Shown in pieces: positions 25,511-34,262 of a stretch of 64,000 bases of DNA (its first letter is position 1; the number at the start of each line of letters is the position of its first letter). Position numbers and translations under genes: made by a program. Under the pieces are notes generated by a model. The model did not search any database. It was not told where the DNA came from and worked only from the letters and a program-made list of their open reading frames with translations. This DNA comes from an uncultured Bacteroidota bacterium (lineage in GTDB: Bacteria > Bacteroidota > Bacteroidia > Bacteroidales > P3): contig CACXXO010000001.1 of assembly GCA_902771735.1 (NCBI GenBank), positions 186,001 to 250,000 of the forward strand, written 5' to 3'.

Positions 25511-25536
25511 TAAGAATCAGCCTGTTAGAAACAACG

Positions 25537-25571
25537 AAAATGGTGCCTCTTTCCACAAGAGGCGCCATTTT
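25537..25571. terminator. Terminator of the transketolase gene
   Basis: A 15-bp stem with one G-T pair (AAAATGGTGCCTCTT/AAGAGGCGCCATTTT) and a short loop lies 33 bp past the leftward stop at 25604. The A/T ends provide a U-tail in either direction. Confidence 0.8.
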
Positions 25572-25603
25572 CATATCTCACTGATTTTCTGCAGACTAAT
25601 GGA

Positions 25604-26452
25604 TTAGAAGTCACCAAGAGTCTCCTCAAGCTGGGCGAGGGCCTTGGGCAGGTCGTCGGCGCTGAGAACGGCGCCGTGGTACTTGTTGGTGTCCTGCATG
25701 AAGTCGACACCATAGCCCATCTTGGTCTTCAGAATGACGCACACGGGGCTACCCTGACCGCTCATGGATTTGGCTTTAGCCATGCCGTCGAGCACCTGTT
25801 GCATGTCGTTACCGTTCTCAATGACAACCACTTTCCAAAGGAAACTCTCGAACTTGGCCTTGAGGTCGCCAAGGGTCATCACCTCGTCGACGGTGGCATC
25901 GATCTGTTGGTTGTTGTAGTCGATGGTAGCGATGAGGTTGTCGACCTTCTTGGCACCGGCAAACATGGCGGCCTCCCAAATCTGGCCTTCCTCGAGTTCG
26001 CCGTCGCCATGCATGGTGTAGACAAGGTGGCTGTCTCCAGTCATTTTCTTGCCGAGAGCAGCGCCGACACCGACACTAAGTCCCTGACCCAGAGAGCCGC
26101 TGGCCATGCGAATGCCCGGCAGTCCATGCTCGGTGGAAGGATGGCCCTGCAGGCGGGTACCGAACTTGCGGAAGGTCTTCAATTCATCGACGGGGAAGAA
26201 GCCGCGACGCGCCATGGTGCTGTAGATGACCGGCGTGATGTGGCCCTGCGAGACGAAGAGCATATCCTCGCCTTCACCGCTCATGGTGAAATTCCTGGGG
26301 TCAAAGTCCATAAGGTTGAAATTCATGGCCACAAACCAGTCGGCGGTGCCGAGCGAGCCGCCGGGATGGCCGCTTTTGGCGTTGGTGGTCATTCTCAAAA
26401 TGTCGCGGCGCACCTGCGTCGCAATCTGCTGGAGTTCCTGTGTTGTTTTCAT
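25604..26452 (-). CDS. Transketolase, N-terminal subunit
   Basis: This 282-residue protein equals the thiamine-diphosphate-binding N-half of transketolase: SGHPGGSLGTADWFVAMNF, GHPSTEHGLPGIRMASGSLG and GDGELEEGQIWEAAMFA (the ThDP/metal motif). The end (LAQLEETLGDF) and length match the split-type N-subunit, so it is not a truncation. The C-terminal subunit, which normally follows directly, is not found beside it or anywhere in the window. The enzyme moves two-carbon units in the pentose phosphate pathway and would need a partner encoded elsewhere. A terminator follows. Confidence 0.93.
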   Translation of the reverse strand: MKTTQELQQIATQVRRDILRMTTNAKSGHPGGSLGTADWFVAMNFNLMDFDPRNFTMSGEGEDMLFVSQGHITPVIYSTMARRGFFPVDELKTFRKFGTRLQGHPSTEHGLPGIRMASGSLGQGLSVGVGAALGKKMTGDSHLVYTMHGDGELEEGQIWEAAMFAGAKKVDNLIATIDYNNQQIDATVDEVMTLGDLKAKFESFLWKVVVIENGNDMQQVLDGMAKAKSMSGQGSPVCVILKTKMGYGVDFMQDTNKYHGAVLSADDLPKALAQLEETLGDF

Positions 26453-26464
26453 TATCGATGTGTT

Positions 26465-26917
26465 TTATTTATTCAATCTAAATACATACTGTCTCGAGTT
26501 CTGGTCGACGGCGAAGAGTTCGTTGCCGTGACGGGTGACGGTGACGGTGAGGGTGTTCTCGTCCCAGTCGTGGATGGTGCCTGAGCCACGGTCGCCACGC
26601 ATGGTGACATGTCCCCACACGCGTCCCTGGGCGCCGTCGGTCTCCACATAGATGGTCTCAGGTTTGCCTGTGTTGCGCTGCACGGCGGCGGGTTTGCGCA
26701 CCGGGGCGGGCGTTGTCCTGACGGCAGCTTTGGACGGTTTCACCTCGGGACGTTCTATCGGAGCCTCGTTGACGGTTACCATTTCGAACTGCTCGACGGT
26801 CACCTGCGAGTCCTGTTGTTCGGCGGCGCTGTCGACAGCGTCTTGTCCTTGATTCTTGCATCCGGCCGTCACCATTGCCAGCACTGGAAGCACCCATATC
26901 AATGCTTTCTTATTCAT
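26465..26917 (-). CDS. Lipoprotein of unknown function
   Basis: From the ATG at 26917 the 150-residue product begins with a lipoprotein signal, MNKKALIWVLPVLAMVTAGC. A Gln/Ala/Pro-rich unstructured linker runs to about residue 85. A small C-terminal beta-rich domain follows (GRVWGHVTMRGDRGSGTIHD, then a last strand ending QYVFRLNK). An upstream ATG at 26950 is less likely because it would put residues before the signal peptide. It lies between the nuclease gene (14 bp away) and the transketolase gene. No family is recognised. Confidence 0.75.
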   Translation of the reverse strand: MNKKALIWVLPVLAMVTAGCKNQGQDAVDSAAEQQDSQVTVEQFEMVTVNEAPIERPEVKPSKAAVRTTPAPVRKPAAVQRNTGKPETIYVETDGAQGRVWGHVTMRGDRGSGTIHDWDENTLTVTVTRHGNELFAVDQNSRQYVFRLNK

Positions 26918-26931
26918 ATTAATATATACCA

Positions 26932-27696
26932 TTATTTCCAAACATTCCAATCTATCGATGCCTCCGCCGCTTCATCGGCGAGAGGGAAGAGGTTGCGGCT
27001 AATGACAGTCTCGATACTGTCGACCGTCACGGCATAATGACGCGGCGAGAAAGTCTGCGGCGAGTTGTCGACGATGAATCCCACAGTATGCAACTCGCCC
27101 CCATTTTCCATAGCCACAGCCTTGAAGAAAGCGTCGGGCACCTGCACACAGCCTTCGCCGATGGTGCCATGGCGATGGTTGGTGAAGACGGGGCCGCAAA
27201 CGATATACAAACGCTCATGCAACAGCGCCTGCGAACGGCACCATTCCTCAATCTTGCGCCAAGCGCCACTGTTCATTGTGTGGTCCTGCGGACAGATATT
27301 GGTGAAATAGTAGCTCTCTTCCAACGCTTTGAGATCCCAACGCATATCGGCCCGCGGTGCCATGTGGCCTTTGTCCCACCCACTGCGGCTGTAGTCCTCG
27401 CGGCTGGCCTTGGGGAAACGCACGTCGGGGTCGCGGCTGAAGGAGAACTGGCCTTCCTTCCGGGCTTTGGCTTCCTCTCGAGTGAGTTCCCAAGCCACCC
27501 AGTCGGGCACCAATGTCCCATGGTTGTAGGATGCCGTATATCCCAAATGACGCACGATATCCTCATCCTCGCCATATTCCGGCAATTCAAAGTCCTGCGG
27601 CAAGGCAGCGCTGGCCTCCGGTCCCTTGATGACAAGGAACCCCACCGTCAGCGCGGCAACGACAACCATACCTCCTATGAGCAGCCACTTCTTCAT
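26932..27696 (-). CDS. DNA/RNA non-specific endonuclease, EndoG/NUC family
   Basis: The product is 254 residues from the ATG at 27696, with a hydrophobic N-terminus (MKKWLLIGGMVVVAALTVGF) that would anchor or export it. The beta-beta-alpha-Me nuclease core is clear: the DRGH motif appears as WDKGHMAPRADM with His111 as general base, and Asn142 in NSGAW as metal ligand. Such enzymes cut DNA and RNA without sequence preference and are usually exported, serving nutrient scavenging or DNA clearance. It lies 5 bp downstream of the beta-CASP hydrolase gene. Confidence 0.93.
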   Translation of the reverse strand: MKKWLLIGGMVVVAALTVGFLVIKGPEASAALPQDFELPEYGEDEDIVRHLGYTASYNHGTLVPDWVAWELTREEAKARKEGQFSFSRDPDVRFPKASREDYSRSGWDKGHMAPRADMRWDLKALEESYYFTNICPQDHTMNSGAWRKIEEWCRSQALLHERLYIVCGPVFTNHRHGTIGEGCVQVPDAFFKAVAMENGGELHTVGFIVDNSPQTFSPRHYAVTVDSIETVISRNLFPLADEAAEASIDWNVWK

Positions 27697-27701
27697 AAGT
27701 G

Positions 27702-29102
27702 TCAGATTTCCACCTCCTGACGGAATGTGGGTATCGTAATGTTTTTCCAACCGTCCTTTTTCAACATATCGGCAAAGTGCATCTGCGTCTCCTCTTCGCC
27801 ATGGACAATGAAGAGTCCTTTGACCTTCTTTTTGTCCACACAGCCGATGTAACGCATCATTTCCTTGTAGTCGCCGTGGCCGGAAAGGGAGTCGATGCGG
27901 CGCAACTCGGCACGCACCTTATGGGGTTGCCCGAAGATGGACACAGTCTCGTCGCCACGCATAATTTTGGCTCCCAGCGTCGAAGGTTCACAATAGCCCA
28001 CACACAGGATGGTGGTGGAGGGATTGTCGATATGGTTGGCCAAATGGTGTTTCACACGACCAGCCTCCATCATGCCGCTGGCGGCAATGATGACGCAGGG
28101 TTTATGTCTGATGTTGAGCTGCTTGCTCTCCATGACACTCTGGATGTAATGCAAGCGGTTGAAGCCGAAGGGGTCGGGATCGGTCTTGCAATACTCGGCA
28201 ATTTCGTCGTTGAAACATTCGGTGTGCAGACGCATAATATCGGTAGCGCTGATACTCAACGGACTGTCGACAAAAACATCGATATCGGGCAGCAACTTGG
28301 CATGTTCCAAGCGATCGAGGGCATAAATGATTTCCTGTGCACGGCCGATGGCGAAGCTGGGAATGATGAGCTTGCCTTTTTTCTTGGTACAAGTGTCGAG
28401 CACAGCCATAAGCAACTCTTGCTCTGCATCTTGTATGCTCTCATGCAGCCTGTCGCCGTAAGTCGATTCCATGATGAGGTAGTCCACTTGCGGGAATGGT
28501 TCGGGGTCTTTAAGAATCTGCTTGTCGTAGCGGCCAATGTCGCCCGTGAAACCGAGACGTATCTTGCGGCGACCATCCTTAATTTCCAGATAGACAAGGG
28601 CCGAGCCAAGAATATGGCCGGCATCGAAAAACTCGACAGTAACTTCGCCTTCGATATTGAATTTCTTATGGTAGGGCACACTGATGAAGCAGCTCATACA
28701 CTGCTGGGCGTCCTGCTCGTCATAGATAGGCTCCACTGGCGCAAGGCCTTGCGCCTTGCGTTTCTTGTTGAAAGTCTGCGTATCCTGCTCCTGTATGCGG
28801 CCGGCGTCGGCCAGCATGATGGCGCAAAGGTCGCGTGTGGCAGGGGTGCAGAGCACAGTGCCGCGGAAACCGTTCTTGTAGATATAGGGAATGAGACCCG
28901 AATGGTCGATATGGGCATGGCTGAGCACCAGATAGTCAATTTCTTCGGGGTCGAAACCCAGATCGCGGTTCATGGCATCGGTCTCCAAACCCTTGCCCTG
29001 ATACATACCGCAGTCGAGCAGAATTTTCAGTCCGCTTTTGGTCGTTATCAAGTGTTTGCTACCCGTCACCTCGCGAGTGGCACCCATAAATTGCAGTTTC
29101 AT
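27702..29102 (-). CDS. Metallo-beta-lactamase-fold beta-CASP RNA-processing-type hydrolase
   Basis: This 466-residue protein has the zinc site SHAHIDHSGL (His62, His64, Asp66, His67), a beta-CASP insert, the stretch GMMEAGRVKHHL and the C-terminal RMMBL motif SGHGDYKEM. This is the architecture of CPSF73-like RNA-processing nucleases found in many bacteria outside the RNase J group. An exact substrate is not known. It has its own promoter and leads a run with the EndoG-type nuclease and a lipoprotein. Confidence 0.92.
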   Translation of the reverse strand: MKLQFMGATREVTGSKHLITTKSGLKILLDCGMYQGKGLETDAMNRDLGFDPEEIDYLVLSHAHIDHSGLIPYIYKNGFRGTVLCTPATRDLCAIMLADAGRIQEQDTQTFNKKRKAQGLAPVEPIYDEQDAQQCMSCFISVPYHKKFNIEGEVTVEFFDAGHILGSALVYLEIKDGRRKIRLGFTGDIGRYDKQILKDPEPFPQVDYLIMESTYGDRLHESIQDAEQELLMAVLDTCTKKKGKLIIPSFAIGRAQEIIYALDRLEHAKLLPDIDVFVDSPLSISATDIMRLHTECFNDEIAEYCKTDPDPFGFNRLHYIQSVMESKQLNIRHKPCVIIAASGMMEAGRVKHHLANHIDNPSTTILCVGYCEPSTLGAKIMRGDETVSIFGQPHKVRAELRRIDSLSGHGDYKEMMRYIGCVDKKKVKGLFIVHGEEETQMHFADMLKKDGWKNITIPTFRQEVEI

Positions 29103-29130
29103 TGTCAGTTAGTTTTTTATATCGAGAGTG

Positions 29131-29138
29131 CAAATATA
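29131..29138 (-). promoter_or_regulatory. Promoter -7 box (TATATTTG) of the beta-CASP gene
   Basis: The minus strand reads TATATTTG followed by CACTC, 28 nt upstream of the ATG at 29102. Confidence 0.65.
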
Positions 29139-29167
29139 CGAACTTTTCTCCAATAATCTAAAAAAAG

Positions 29168-30424
29168 TTATTCAACAGTCACTTTTACCGCACCCATTTC
29201 GCCCACTCTGACGACAAAAACACCCGCTGTCGGAAGCAACAAACGGCGGCACTCCCCCACTCCGGCAGAAGCCAGAATCCGCCGTCCCGCAGCATCGTAT
29301 ATCTCTATTTCCAAACCATTTGCACCGTCGACAACCACTTCGCGTCCTTCAGTGCGCACCTTCCACGATGTTGTCTCGGGCGTGGCGACGGACACCTGTT
29401 CAAAAAAAGCAGTGAAAGCCATGTCGCCAGTCACCGTCACACTGCGCGGATTGGCGTTCGACCCATCGCTCCATCCCGTGAAATGTCCGCCTTGCAACGG
29501 CAAAGCACAGATTTCCACCACTGTGCCGACAGGCACCTCGGTGCTTCCCACACCCACACCAAGCCCTTCCTGCGACGAGAAGACCTGCAGGCGATGAACC
29601 TCCGCAAAATCAACAGTGTCATATTGCAGCGGGAAAAACATGGCAATCAGGTTTCTGTTGCCTGTCAATGTCATAGTTCGGGGGTTCTGCATATCGCCGT
29701 CGTTCCAACAGATGAAAGACTGTCCAACAACAGGCACAGCACTGATTTCCACCGTACTACCCACTTCATAAACACCGCCTCCCACCACGCTGCCGCGCAA
29801 CGCATCGTTGGATTCCACCGAGAGTGTGGCCATCGGCCCGTCGCCCAAAATAGTGCCGAACGAGCCCCACGGAGATGCAGCCATATAGGTTTGAAGAGCC
29901 TCCTGTGGAACATGCAAGACACTGTTGGCGAGGCTCATATTGTAAAAGACATAAGCCGAAGCACGAGGCAACGAGTTTTTGGCAATCCATACATCAGCCA
30001 GCTGATGACATTCACCGAACGACCGGAGACCAATGGTGTCGATAGTTGAGGGTATGACAACAGTAGCCAACGCAGTACAGCCATTGAACGCACTGTTTCC
30101 CAACGAAGTGAGGCCGTCGCTCATCACCACAGAGGTCAATCCTGTGCAGCCGTTGAAAGCTAACTGTCCGATGGACACCACATTGTAAGCCACTCCGTCA
30201 TGAACCACCGTAGAGGGAATGCGCAAGTCGCCCACCGGCCGTGTGAAGTCGTCCCATCCGTTGACAGGATAGGATGTGTTGTTGGGATAAACGATCTCCA
30301 CATTGGCACCCAAGATGCTGAAATAGAGCGTCTGGCCACTTGCCACCGTCAGCGAGAAATCATAAGCCCACACCCCTCCAGCCATCAAACAGCATAGAAC
30401 AAATACAGAAAACCTCTTTATCAT
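29168..30424 (-). CDS. Secreted BspA-like leucine-rich protein with T9SS-type tail
   Basis: This 418-residue protein has a signal peptide (MIKRFSVFVLCCLMAGGVWA). LRR_5/BspA-type repeats follow at about 80-160 (IGQLAFNGCTGLTSVVMSDG; LGNSAFNGCTALATVVIPST). Two Listeria-Bacteroides-type beta repeats come next (SFICWNDGDMQNPRTMTLTG; HFTGWSDGSNANPRSVTVTG). The final domain, with IEIYDAAGRRIL, AGVFVVRVG and VKVTVE, has the pattern of a type A type IX sorting domain. It is therefore a probable surface or secreted cargo, often an adhesin. The link to PorX, encoded 11 kb away, is inferred. Confidence 0.88.
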   Translation of the reverse strand: MIKRFSVFVLCCLMAGGVWAYDFSLTVASGQTLYFSILGANVEIVYPNNTSYPVNGWDDFTRPVGDLRIPSTVVHDGVAYNVVSIGQLAFNGCTGLTSVVMSDGLTSLGNSAFNGCTALATVVIPSTIDTIGLRSFGECHQLADVWIAKNSLPRASAYVFYNMSLANSVLHVPQEALQTYMAASPWGSFGTILGDGPMATLSVESNDALRGSVVGGGVYEVGSTVEISAVPVVGQSFICWNDGDMQNPRTMTLTGNRNLIAMFFPLQYDTVDFAEVHRLQVFSSQEGLGVGVGSTEVPVGTVVEICALPLQGGHFTGWSDGSNANPRSVTVTGDMAFTAFFEQVSVATPETTSWKVRTEGREVVVDGANGLEIEIYDAAGRRILASAGVGECRRLLLPTAGVFVVRVGEMGAVKVTVE

Positions 30425-30568
30425 AGCACAAAAGCAATTTTATCATAATACATTAATTAGAAACGCAACGTTCGACAAAATATTGCCTGTTGTTCCGATT
30501 TTTTCATCTTGTCATGACGTGGCCCGGAGCATTCCGGGAAGCAAACCATAGCTGTCAAACTCGGACAA

Positions 30569-30640
30569 ACTACCTATCAAATACCTACCAACTCCCTACC
30601 AACTCCTACCTTAGTGGGAGATGACAGGTTGTTCATATCT
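30569..30640. repeat. Palindromic intergenic repeat, decayed copy D
   Basis: The left arm is intact (CTACCAACTCCCTACCAACT followed by CCTACC). The centre TTA and the right arm GTGGGAGATGACAGG are degenerate, so the hairpin is broken. The 439-bp spacer between the BspA-like gene and yidC holds this copy and the yidC promoter, and no convincing gene. Confidence 0.75.
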
Positions 30641-30755
30641 ACAAGAACAGCTAATTTAACATTTATTAGGAAAGTTTGATGGTACTCCACGGAAGCATCA
30701 ATCCTGATGACAAAAGAGACAGAATGCGTATTTTTGCGGAATCGACTGATTTCTT

Positions 30756-30786
30756 TTTGTAATTTTAAGAAAAATGCGTATCTTTG
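30756..30786 (+). promoter_or_regulatory. Promoter of yidC
   Basis: TTTG (30756-30759) and TATCTTTG (30779-30786) are 19 nt apart. A second TATTTTTG box at 30729-30736 may be an extra start. The leader would be about 70 nt. Confidence 0.72.
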
Positions 30787-30863
30787 CAAATTACTCCATC
30801 CCCCAAAATGGGCTATAATTCATTGGATAATAAAATAATAAATAGTAAATAGAAACGTAGAGA

Positions 30864-32837
30864 ATGGACAAAAAGTCAATTATCGGACTGGTTTTGATTT
30901 TCGGCATCTTCGTCGGATACATGTGGTGGGTGTCGCCTTCGGCCGAGGAGCGTGCCGCCATGGAGGCGGAGCGTGCCCGCGTAATGGACTCGATTGTTAA
31001 CGCCCAGCGTGCCGCCGATTCGGTGGCCGCCGCCAAGGCCGAGCTCGACTCGCTCGCCGCTGCCGGCGACAGCACGGCCCTTGCCGCCGTGGGACCCAAG
31101 GTGCAGGACATGGGCGTCTTCAACGCCGCAACCGTCGGCGAGGCTCGCCAAATCACTATCGACAACGGCAAAATGACCGTGACATTCAATTCCATGGGCG
31201 GCCGCGTGGACCGCGTGGTGCTGGCCGACTACAAAACCTTCGACCAGAAAGAGTTGGAGCTCATCACGCCTAACGATGACAACCTCGACCTGGCCTTCTA
31301 TACCATCGACAACCGCAACGTCAACACCCGCTTGTTGAACTTCGAGCCCTTCGTCAACGGAGAAAAAGTGGAAAGCGGCGAGTGGGTTGTGGGGAGCGAG
31401 GATTCCTCCATCGTCAGCTTCCGCGCCACGCTCGATAGCGGCAACCGCTATCTGGAATATGTCTACACCGTCCATGGCGACAGCTACGAGGTGGACTTCG
31501 ACATCAACTTCGTGGGTCTCGGCGACGTCATCCGCAACACCAACTATCTGGACCTCAACTGGCACAACCGCATGAACCGCCAGGAGATGGTCAGCGACGG
31601 CAGCCGCGGCAAGGGCAGCCGCAACAGCGACCGCGAACGCTACTACAGCAGCATCTACTACAAGCCGCCGAAAGACAATGTGGAGAACCTTTCGATGGGC
31701 AACGACGGTAAGGAGCAGGTGAAAACCAACCTCGACTGGATTGCCTTCAAGCAGCAGTATTTCTGTGCCATCATCACCGTCGAAGGCGACCAGGCCTTCG
31801 AGAACGCCGACGTGTCGGTGAACACCAGCCGCGACGACACTGCGCGCAACTACCTGACCGACATGCGGGCCGTCATAGGCATCCCCTACTCGCCCGAGAA
31901 CCAACAGATGAAGATGGGATTCTACTTCGGTCCCACCAAGTTCCGCGACCTCAAGGCCATGGACCGCGGATTTGAGAAGATGCTGCCCCTCGGATGGACC
32001 GTCATCTCGAAGAGCATCAGCCGCTGGCTCATCATCCCGGCATTCAACTTCCTCGAGAACTTCATCAAGAACTACGGCCTCATCATCCTGGTCTTCACAT
32101 TGTTGATACGTCTTGTGCTGCTGCCTTTGGTCTACAAGAGCTACAAGGGCGGCGCCATCATGCGCATCCTCAAACCCGAAATGGACGCTCTCAACGCCAA
32201 ATATCCGAAACCCGAACAGGCCATGCAGAAACAACAGCAAGCCATGGCCCTGCAGAAGCGCGCCGGCTACAGTCCCATGGCGGGCTGCCTCCCCGTGCTC
32301 ATCCAGATGCCCTTCCTCACGGCCATGTTCATGTTCTTCCCCATCGCCATCGAACTGAGACAGAAACCATTCCTGTGGTGTGACGACCTGTCGACCTACG
32401 ACTCGGTGCTTGACTTCGGCTTCAATATCCCGCTCTACGGCGACCACGTCTCGCTCTTCTGCCTGCTGATGTTCGGCATGCAGTTCTTCTACACCTGGTA
32501 CACCATGCGCAACCAGAACTTCGGCGGCCAAATGAAGGGAATGAAATACGTGATGTACTTCATGCCGTTCATGATGCTCTTCATCTTCAACAGCCAGAGC
32601 GCCGGCTTGAACCTCTACTACCTCATCTCTCTCACCTTCACCATGGCCACCATGATTCTCATCCGCCGCTTCACCTCCGAGAAGAAGGTCCGCGCCCACA
32701 TGGCAGCCTACGACCAGAAACATGCCAACAGCAACGGCAAGCCCAAGAAGAAGAGTAACTTCGCCAAGCGTCTCGAAGAGCTCCAGAAGCAAGCCGAACA
32801 GATGCAGAAAATGAAAGAACAACAAAACAAACGGTAA
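30864..32837 (+). CDS. yidC: Membrane protein insertase YidC
   Basis: At 657 residues this has the Gram-negative layout. An N-terminal membrane anchor (SIIGLVLIFGIFVGYMWWV) is followed by an Ala/Asp-rich helix and a large periplasmic beta domain (about 90-350). The conserved five-helix insertase core (about 370-600) includes LLIRLVLLPLVYKSYKGGA and MAGCLPVLIQMPFLTAMFMF. A basic Lys/Gln-rich tail ends the protein and may contact ribosomes. YidC inserts and folds inner-membrane proteins alone or with SecYEG. nhaD follows by 39 bp. Confidence 0.97.
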   Translation: MDKKSIIGLVLIFGIFVGYMWWVSPSAEERAAMEAERARVMDSIVNAQRAADSVAAAKAELDSLAAAGDSTALAAVGPKVQDMGVFNAATVGEARQITIDNGKMTVTFNSMGGRVDRVVLADYKTFDQKELELITPNDDNLDLAFYTIDNRNVNTRLLNFEPFVNGEKVESGEWVVGSEDSSIVSFRATLDSGNRYLEYVYTVHGDSYEVDFDINFVGLGDVIRNTNYLDLNWHNRMNRQEMVSDGSRGKGSRNSDRERYYSSIYYKPPKDNVENLSMGNDGKEQVKTNLDWIAFKQQYFCAIITVEGDQAFENADVSVNTSRDDTARNYLTDMRAVIGIPYSPENQQMKMGFYFGPTKFRDLKAMDRGFEKMLPLGWTVISKSISRWLIIPAFNFLENFIKNYGLIILVFTLLIRLVLLPLVYKSYKGGAIMRILKPEMDALNAKYPKPEQAMQKQQQAMALQKRAGYSPMAGCLPVLIQMPFLTAMFMFFPIAIELRQKPFLWCDDLSTYDSVLDFGFNIPLYGDHVSLFCLLMFGMQFFYTWYTMRNQNFGGQMKGMKYVMYFMPFMMLFIFNSQSAGLNLYYLISLTFTMATMILIRRFTSEKKVRAHMAAYDQKHANSNGKPKKKSNFAKRLEELQKQAEQMQKMKEQQNKR

Positions 32838-32876
32838 TTCAACAACAATAAACAATAAACCTAAAACACACAAATC

Positions 32877-34262
32877 ATGGTAGTAGCACTTGTTACCATA
32901 TTCATTATCGGATACTTCTTCATCGCAATGGAACATCCGTTCAAAATCAACAAAACAGCCACAGCCCTGGCCCTTGGCACCCTTCTATGGACCGTCTTCG
33001 CCTTCTGCGAGCAGGCGTTCATGACCGGCGGTGCCAGCATCATGGACCTCACTTTCATCAAAGAAGAGGGCTGGCATGCGTTCCTCAGCGATCACCTCGT
33101 CGACAACCTCGGCGAAACGGCGGAGATTGTCTTCTTCCTGCTGGGAGCCATGACCATCGTCACCCTGATTGAGGACTATCAGGGTTTCCGCGTCATCACC
33201 GACAAAATCACCACCACCAACAAGAAGAAGCTCCTGTGGGTCATCAGCATCCTCACCTTCTTCCTCTCGGCCCTGCTCGACAACATGACCACGGCCATCG
33301 TGATGATTGCCCTGCTTCGCAAACTCATTGCCGACAAGAAAGAGCGCTGGCTCTACGCCGGCATGGTCATCCTTGCCGCCAACGCCGGCGGCGCCTGGAG
33401 CCCCATCGGCGACGTGACGACCATCATGCTGTGGATTGGCGGTCAGGTAACCACCGTAAACATCATGGTGAAGACCATCATCGCCTCGCTGGTGTGCATG
33501 GTGGTACCCGTGCTCATCGTGGGTGCCACGCTGAAGGGCGAAATCCAGCGTCCCGAAGACAGCAACAGCGGCGTCGATGTTCCCTCCCACCTTCGCAAAC
33601 TCATCCTATTCATGGGTGTCGCCGCACTGATTTTCGTCCCCATCTTCAAGACCATCACCCATCTGCCTCCCTATCTGGGCATGCTCTTCGGCCTGGCCGT
33701 GCTGTGGCTCACCACCGAAATCATCAGCCGCAAATATGAGAAAGAAGGCCACAAGCTGCCTACCGCCGTCTCCACGCTGGAGCATATCGACACTCCCACC
33801 ATCCTCTTCTTCCTCGGCATCCTGATGGCCGTGAGCTGCCTTAAGGTGGCCGGCATCCTGGGTAGCCTTGCCGGTGGCCTCAACAACGCCTTCGGTACCG
33901 AAGCCCCCGGCTTCTTCTTCATCGACCTCATCATCGGCATCCTCTCGTCGGTGGTCGACAATGTGCCGCTGGTGGCTGCCGCCATGGGCATGTACGACAT
34001 TACGGGAGCCAACGTCATCTTCGAACCCAACCATCCCTTCTGGGAGTTCCTGGCCTACTGCGCCGGTACCGGCGGAAGCCTCCTCATCATTGGTTCCGCC
34101 GCCGGTGTGGCCGTGATGGGTATGGAAAAAATCGACTTCATCTGGTATCTCAAGAAAATCTCTTGGCTCGCCATGGCAGGCTACATTGCCGGAGCCTTGG
34201 TATTTATGCTGATGGATGTAACGCTCTTTGAGCAGGTAGAATGGTTGAGAAACTTAGCATAG
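32877..34262 (+). CDS. nhaD: Na+/H+ antiporter, NhaD family
   Basis: This 461-residue protein has about 12 hydrophobic segments and the NhaD signatures FFLSALLDNMTTAIVMIALL and NAGGAWSPIGDVTTIMLWIG. A later SVVDNVPLVAAAMGMYD repeats the ion-site pattern in the second half. NhaD proteins expel sodium in exchange for protons. The gene sits after yidC and its 3' end overlaps the next gene by 22 bp, so the three probably form one transcript. Confidence 0.94.
   Translation: MVVALVTIFIIGYFFIAMEHPFKINKTATALALGTLLWTVFAFCEQAFMTGGASIMDLTFIKEEGWHAFLSDHLVDNLGETAEIVFFLLGAMTIVTLIEDYQGFRVITDKITTTNKKKLLWVISILTFFLSALLDNMTTAIVMIALLRKLIADKKERWLYAGMVILAANAGGAWSPIGDVTTIMLWIGGQVTTVNIMVKTIIASLVCMVVPVLIVGATLKGEIQRPEDSNSGVDVPSHLRKLILFMGVAALIFVPIFKTITHLPPYLGMLFGLAVLWLTTEIISRKYEKEGHKLPTAVSTLEHIDTPTILFFLGILMAVSCLKVAGILGSLAGGLNNAFGTEAPGFFFIDLIIGILSSVVDNVPLVAAAMGMYDITGANVIFEPNHPFWEFLAYCAGTGGSLLIIGSAAGVAVMGMEKIDFIWYLKKISWLAMAGYIAGALVFMLMDVTLFEQVEWLRNLA

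Noticed and set aside
30577-30789. A 70-codon leftward frame in the yidC upstream spacer
   Set aside because: It overlaps repeat D and the yidC promoter and has no signal, motif or promoter of its own.
30876-32936. A 686-codon open frame antisense to yidC
   Set aside because: The product is Val/His/Glu-rich without recognisable domains; yidC on the other strand is unmistakable.
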